A stretch of DNA of 64,000 nucleotides. Origin: Emticicia sp040253585 (GTDB lineage Bacteria; Bacteroidota; Bacteroidia; Cytophagales; Spirosomataceae). The translations under genes were made by a program, and so were the position numbers. Below, one piece after another: positions 60,286 to 64,000 of the stretch. Each line of letters opens with the position of its first letter. Position 1 is the stretch's first letter. The DNA is taken from NCBI RefSeq assembly GCF_040253585.1, contig NZ_JBELAU010000008.1, forward strand, positions 248,001 to 312,000. The letters are read 5' to 3'. Below the pieces are notes generated by a model. The model saw only the letters and a list, made by a program, of their open reading frames with translations, was not told the DNA's origin and did no database searches.

Positions 60286-60377
60286 TATAGTCGACTGTCG
60301 ATAGACAATAGTCGATAGAAAAAACAAATAAGTAAAAACCTGTGGACTATCGTCCATCGATCGTTGACTAATCATTT

Positions 60378-61013
60378 ATGATAAACATACATTTCTTTAC
60401 ATTCTCGCCGATTGCGGAAAATACATATATTTTGTGGGACGAAACTCACGAAGCCGTCATTATTGATGCTGGCTGTTTGGCACAATACGAAAAAGAAGAA
60501 CTGGCCGATTTTATTGCCGATAATCGTTTGGTAGTAAAACAGTTATTGCAAACACATTGTCACCTCGACCATGTTTTTGGAGCTGCTTATGTGAAGCGTA
60601 AATTCGGCGTGCAGATGCTGATTCACAAAAACGAAATTCCGATTTTGGCTGATGTAGAAAACCGCTGCCGAATGTGGGGAATAAGAGGCTACGAACCAGT
60701 TGAAGCCGATGATTTTATTGATGAAAATGATAAAATTTTCTTCGGAAATTCGGAACTTGAAATCAGATTTGTGCCAGGTCATGCTCCTGGACATTTAGCT
60801 TTTGTGAATCATACTCAAAAATTTGTGATTGGTGGCGATGTACTTTTCAGAGGAAGCGTTGGCAGAACCGATTTTCCATTCTGCAGCCACGAAGCATTGA
60901 TTCATAGCATAGAAACGCAGTTTCTGACGCTTGATGATGATTATAAGGTTTATTCTGGTCATGGCGACCCAACGACTATCGGCTACGAACGTAAGACAAA
61001 TCCTTTTTTGTAG
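60378..61013 (+). CDS. MBL-fold metallo-hydrolase
   Basis: A 211-residue metallo-beta-lactamase-fold enzyme with the metal motif THCHLDHVFGAAYV, then VPGHAPGHLAF, GGDVLFRGSVGRTDF and YSGHGDPTTIGYE. The size and motifs fit the hydroxyacylglutathione hydrolase-like (glyoxalase II) group. Substrate is not determined. It starts 92 bp after the methyltransferase; the gap has imperfect inverted repeats (GTCGACTGTCGATAG etc.). Confidence 0.94.
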   Translation: MINIHFFTFSPIAENTYILWDETHEAVIIDAGCLAQYEKEELADFIADNRLVVKQLLQTHCHLDHVFGAAYVKRKFGVQMLIHKNEIPILADVENRCRMWGIRGYEPVEADDFIDENDKIFFGNSELEIRFVPGHAPGHLAFVNHTQKFVIGGDVLFRGSVGRTDFPFCSHEALIHSIETQFLTLDDDYKVYSGHGDPTTIGYERKTNPFL

Positions 61014-61088
61014 AACAATTTTGTGAGTTGTTCTCTGTATAAATTTATTGACGTAATCGAACAAGTTAGAAACTTGTTCTACAATCTT

Positions 61089-61835
61089 ATGAAATTATTT
61101 ACTATTCCAAATATAATGACACTCGGCAATCTACTTTGTGGTTGCTTGGGTATCGTTTTTGTTTTTGAAGGAAATCTGCTTTGGGCTTCTTATTTGATAT
61201 TTATAGCAGGAGTGCTCGACTTCTTAGATGGATTTGTGGCTCGTTTACTCAAACAGCATTCTGAAATTGGTAAACAACTCGATTCGTTGGCCGATATGGT
61301 TACGTTTGGCGTTTTGCCTTCGTTTATTCTTGCCAAATTGATTCAGATTACAACAACCCAAAATACCGTTTTATCTGATTTAATTCCATCAAATCTTTTA
61401 TCACAAACACATTTGCCTACTTTGGCTTATGTGGCATTTATTTTGGCACTTTTTTCATGTTTGCGTCTGGCCAAGTTCAACATTGATACCCGTCAGTCCG
61501 ATTCATTTATTGGTGTTCCTACACCCGCCAATGCTTTTGTGGTGGCTTCGTTTCCATTGATTTTAGAATTTAATCCCGAATACAAATTCTTAATTCTTAA
61601 CTCTACATTCTTAATTAGTTACACGCTCATTATGAGTTATTTACTAATTTCAGAAATACCATTATTTGCACTCAAATTCAAGAGTTTTGCTTGGAAATCT
61701 AATCAAATCAAATACATTTTTCTGATTCTTTCTGTAATTTTACTCGTGAGTTTAAAATTCTTGGCCATACCGTTAATCATATTTTTGTATATCATTTTAT
61801 CGGTTATCAATAACTTTCTACCGAAAAACTCATAA
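61089..61835 (+). CDS. pssA: CDP-diacylglycerol--serine O-phosphatidyltransferase
   Basis: A 248-residue integral membrane enzyme of phosphatidylethanolamine synthesis. The CDP-alcohol phosphotransferase motif is D-FLDG-FVAR-LLKQHSEIGKQLDSLAD, with the conserved Asp residues and Gly. About six to seven transmembrane helices follow. The ATG at 61089 (MKLFTIPNIMTLGNLLCG) is the family start; a 22-codon upstream extension is not homologous. Confidence 0.93.
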   Translation: MKLFTIPNIMTLGNLLCGCLGIVFVFEGNLLWASYLIFIAGVLDFLDGFVARLLKQHSEIGKQLDSLADMVTFGVLPSFILAKLIQITTTQNTVLSDLIPSNLLSQTHLPTLAYVAFILALFSCLRLAKFNIDTRQSDSFIGVPTPANAFVVASFPLILEFNPEYKFLILNSTFLISYTLIMSYLLISEIPLFALKFKSFAWKSNQIKYIFLILSVILLVSLKFLAIPLIIFLYIILSVINNFLPKNS

Positions 61836-61858
61836 ACCGTCATTTAAAATATAAAATC

Positions 61859-62359
61859 ATGCAAAATCCATTTGAAGAAAACCAAACCTCCGTTCGTCCG
61901 ATGTTTCTGACGATTTTATGTGTTCTAACACTTGTCTGGAACGCCTACAAATTCTATGGAGCAATTCCGAATATTTTTACTCCCGAAAAAGTAATCGAAA
62001 GTAAAGAACAAGCCAACGAAATGGTAATGGATATGTTTTCAAAATATATGTCGGAAAAAGACCTTGAAAAAATTGAAGAATCGCAAGAAGAAGCCAACAA
62101 ACTCATTCAAAAAGATACTTTAGTTACTTCGGGAGTGATGACCTTGATTTCGAGTGTTTTATTGATTTTAGGTGCAGTTTGGATATGGGGACTCCGTAAA
62201 AAGGGCTTTTGGGTATATATTGCTGGCAATGCCATTGGTATTATTGCTCCAATCGTTATCATGGGTGGAGCTGCTGGCTGGGGTATTGGAGTTATGGCTT
62301 TGATTAATGCCGCTATTTTCTCAGGGCTTTATGCAATGAACCTCAAGTTTTTATCCTAA
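61859..62359 (+). CDS. Four-helix membrane protein of unknown function
   Basis: A 166-residue protein. A first transmembrane helix (MFLTILCVLTLVWNAYKFYG) is followed by a charged helical loop (EQANEMVMDMFSKYMSEKDLEKIEESQEEANKLI) and three more helices (TSGVMTLISSVLLILGAVWIW; FWVYIAGNAIGIIAPIVIMGG; WGIGVMALINAAIFSGLYAM). I recognise no named family. It follows pssA by 23 bp and probably shares its transcript. Confidence 0.72.
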   Translation: MQNPFEENQTSVRPMFLTILCVLTLVWNAYKFYGAIPNIFTPEKVIESKEQANEMVMDMFSKYMSEKDLEKIEESQEEANKLIQKDTLVTSGVMTLISSVLLILGAVWIWGLRKKGFWVYIAGNAIGIIAPIVIMGGAAGWGIGVMALINAAIFSGLYAMNLKFLS

Positions 62360-62389
62360 GAATTTGTTAAAACAATGTTAATGTTTCCT

Positions 62390-62418
62390 AAAACCTGCTC
62401 AACTTTGAGTAGGTTTTT
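62390..62418 (+). terminator. Intrinsic terminator after the four-helix membrane protein
   Basis: AAAACCTGCTCA pairs with TGAGTAGGTTTT with one internal mismatch and a four-base loop, followed by TTT. It closes the pssA-linked transcript. Confidence 0.8.
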
Positions 62419-62442
62419 CTATTTTTAGATAGATTTTCCTCA

Positions 62443-62463
62443 GAACGTCCAATTTGGACGTTC
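62443..62463. repeat. Dispersed palindrome, copy 2
   Basis: GAACGTCCAA and TTGGACGTTC flank one base. Copy 1 is at 42120-42144, and the inner sequence is the same apart from the central base. It lies 42 bp upstream of the last gene. Confidence 0.75.
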
Positions 62464-62504
62464 CTACGATTATTCTCAACAAATACACGACTCGCACCAC
62501 ATTT

Positions 62505-63824
62505 ATGAAAAACCTATTACTGATACTTATCTATTTATTCCCCTATCGGGTTTTATTCGCCCAAGGCGATTTTACTCGTATCTACCACCCAATCATCAAT
62601 TCGGCCGAATTGGCAATTGTCGATACTAATTATTACGAAGCACTCGATTATTATAAAGCCGCTTTCGATAATGTAAAAAAGCCCTTCGCCAAAGATTATT
62701 ACAATGCCGCCATTTGTGCCGCAATGGTAGGCAAGATGCCAACTATGTTTGATTATTTAGAAAAAATCGTAGAAAAAGGTTATCCTTGGGATAGTTTGCG
62801 TAAAGATGTTTTCTTTCATTATGTGGCTGATACTTGCAAAACATGGAACAAATTTGAGAGCCAAATGAAGCAGGTAAAGCCCAATATCAATCGAGAACTG
62901 AGAGATAGTTTGAATAAAATTTATGCTTTCGGTACAAAAGAAATTTATACACCTCTCACAGCTGATTTAAGAGATTACTTTAAAAAGAGCCAAGCACTTC
63001 CCCAGACAATAAACGTCAAAAGAAATGGAAAAGATACAACCATAACAATCAACCGAATAAGCTTTACTGATAGTCTATATTTTTTTAATAATTTATCAGG
63101 AAAACTCAAACTCCAACAAGACAGTTTAAGAAAAATTAATAACGAGATATTCTCAAAAAATCAGCACCTTGTATATAATTCCATTATCAGAATCATCGAA
63201 AATAGCGGATATCCTGATGAAAATTTGATTGGGCTTTCGGGTAGAGATTCCCAAAACCCTTCAAAAGATAGACGTATATTTTACTTCTCTGAGCAAAATT
63301 TCAATAATTCGATGCTGAATAGTAGTATCGTTCTTGACATTTTTTCCAGTTCATTCCCAGCAAAAGAAAACGATATTAGCTCAATAATTACTCAGGCTGT
63401 CAGAGATGGGAAATTATTGCCTCATCATATTAATAGAGTTTATGCAAGCAGAGGAGGTTTTAGGAGTCAAGCAGTCGCAAATAATTCAAATGATGCAATT
63501 AATATATTTTCATTTGGCAAAGTAAAGGCTTATCGCATTCAAATAGATGCCAATCTAAAGTGTAATATTCCAGATTTAGAGAGAAAGATTTCGAGAAATT
63601 ATTGGCAGAAAGAATCATTACAAGAATACAGCGAAGCCGAAATCAACGAAAAACGCCTTGATATTGGCTTAGAAACATTGGCAGATGCCTACAAAAAAGC
63701 ATTTTTCAAGGCACACCCACGAGTCTTTATTATTAATGGAGGTAGTTATCAAACCGAACTTTCGTATGTTTCAAGCTGTGAGGTTTTAGAAAAAATGCTG
63801 AAAGAAAGTACGTTTGTGCGATAG
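62505..63824 (+). CDS. Secreted protein of unknown function
   Basis: A 439-residue protein with a signal peptide (MKNLLLILIYLFPYRVLFAQ). The N-terminal 120 residues look like a TPR-type helical repeat (EALDYYKAAFDNVKKPFAKDYYNAAICAAMVGKMPTMFDYLEKIVEKGYPWDSL), followed by about 320 residues I do not recognise, with many charged and aromatic residues. No catalytic motif is visible. The start at 62505 is chosen because the upstream 17 codons overlap the palindrome. Confidence 0.75.
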   Translation: MKNLLLILIYLFPYRVLFAQGDFTRIYHPIINSAELAIVDTNYYEALDYYKAAFDNVKKPFAKDYYNAAICAAMVGKMPTMFDYLEKIVEKGYPWDSLRKDVFFHYVADTCKTWNKFESQMKQVKPNINRELRDSLNKIYAFGTKEIYTPLTADLRDYFKKSQALPQTINVKRNGKDTTITINRISFTDSLYFFNNLSGKLKLQQDSLRKINNEIFSKNQHLVYNSIIRIIENSGYPDENLIGLSGRDSQNPSKDRRIFYFSEQNFNNSMLNSSIVLDIFSSSFPAKENDISSIITQAVRDGKLLPHHINRVYASRGGFRSQAVANNSNDAINIFSFGKVKAYRIQIDANLKCNIPDLERKISRNYWQKESLQEYSEAEINEKRLDIGLETLADAYKKAFFKAHPRVFIINGGSYQTELSYVSSCEVLEKMLKESTFVR

Positions 63825-64000
63825 TTTACAGTCTTCAGTAGGCAGTTCTCAGTGGGCAATGCTCAATGAGCAGTTTAAAGATTCTTGACTGCAAACTGAA
63901 GACAACAAACTGCACACTAAAAATATAACTTTACCAAGAAACTCCTCAACAATTCAAAGTCTGCCAAATATTATTTTGTCAAAAATTCATCTTCTATTAA
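63825..64000. repeat. Imperfect inverted repeats at the right end of the window
   Basis: ACAGTCTTCAGT near 63829 is partly complementary to ACTGCAAACTGAAGAC near 63890, with intervening TCTCAGTGGGCAATGCTCAATGAGCAG. It is non-coding as far as can be seen; no gene starts before the window ends. Confidence 0.5.

Overview
The window is a contiguous, gene-dense, AT-rich stretch from a member of the Bacteroidota, most likely Cytophagales. Support comes from TonB-dependent receptor architecture, LytTR/LytS-type two-component proteins with a propeller sensor, three secreted proteins with C-terminal type IX secretion (T9SS) sorting domains, Bacteroidota-only DUF families (DUF4833, DUF6029, Omp28-like), and promoters of the TAnnTTTG (-7) type. 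Genus assignment is not possible from the sequence alone. No rRNA, tRNA, CRISPR array, insertion sequence, prophage or plasmid genes were seen. Accessory DNA is mostly short palindromic dispersed repeats between genes.

Layout. 1-10.0 kb: the end of an aldehyde dehydrogenase, a repeat array, an S9 peptidase, a DUF4833 protein, an SDR oxidoreductase, a Tat-exported Gfo/Idh/MocA oxidoreductase, a sulfatase and a DPP IV-like peptidase. 10.0-13.5 kb (minus strand): a PIN toxin-antitoxin pair, dtd, mgtE, rsmA. 13.8-19.6 kb: an outer-membrane receptor and a large hybrid histidine kinase. 19.7-29.1 kb: a coherent regulatory locus. Two minus-strand operons (L7/L12-like secreted protein plus a secreted fibre-like protein; its paralogue plus a stand-alone LytTR protein plus a secreted unknown) stand divergent to a LytTR response regulator and two LytS-type kinases. 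29.3-34.2 kb: metalloproteases, a BON-LysM protein and an NTF2-like protein. 34.3-42.0 kb (minus): hydrolase, clpX, MpaB-like protein and a membrane-protein cluster with dgkA. 42.2-53.3 kb: a PQQ-type sugar dehydrogenase, uvrC, a carbohydrate esterase, and a TlpA/DUF6029/DUF922-like group divergent to an Omp28-like lipoprotein. 53.4-55.7 kb: a small operon of DUF1801, phosphatase and two acetyltransferases, then an ASCH-like protein. 55.9-63.8 kb: GH125 mannosidase, selD, a DUF1016 nuclease coupled to a methyltransferase, an MBL hydrolase, pssA and two unknown proteins.

The most interesting region is 19.7-29.1 kb. Both minus-strand operons have a TAnnTTTG box without a -33 TTG. About 31-32 nt upstream of each box lies a TTCGTG motif repeated in the same orientation at exact 21-bp steps, the geometry expected of LytTR-family operators. 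The first gene of one operon encodes a signal-peptide-bearing protein whose mature part closely resembles the C-terminal domain of ribosomal protein L7/L12. The inference is that two sensor kinases feed one LytTR regulator to switch on a small secreted/surface protein set that does not match a system I can name.
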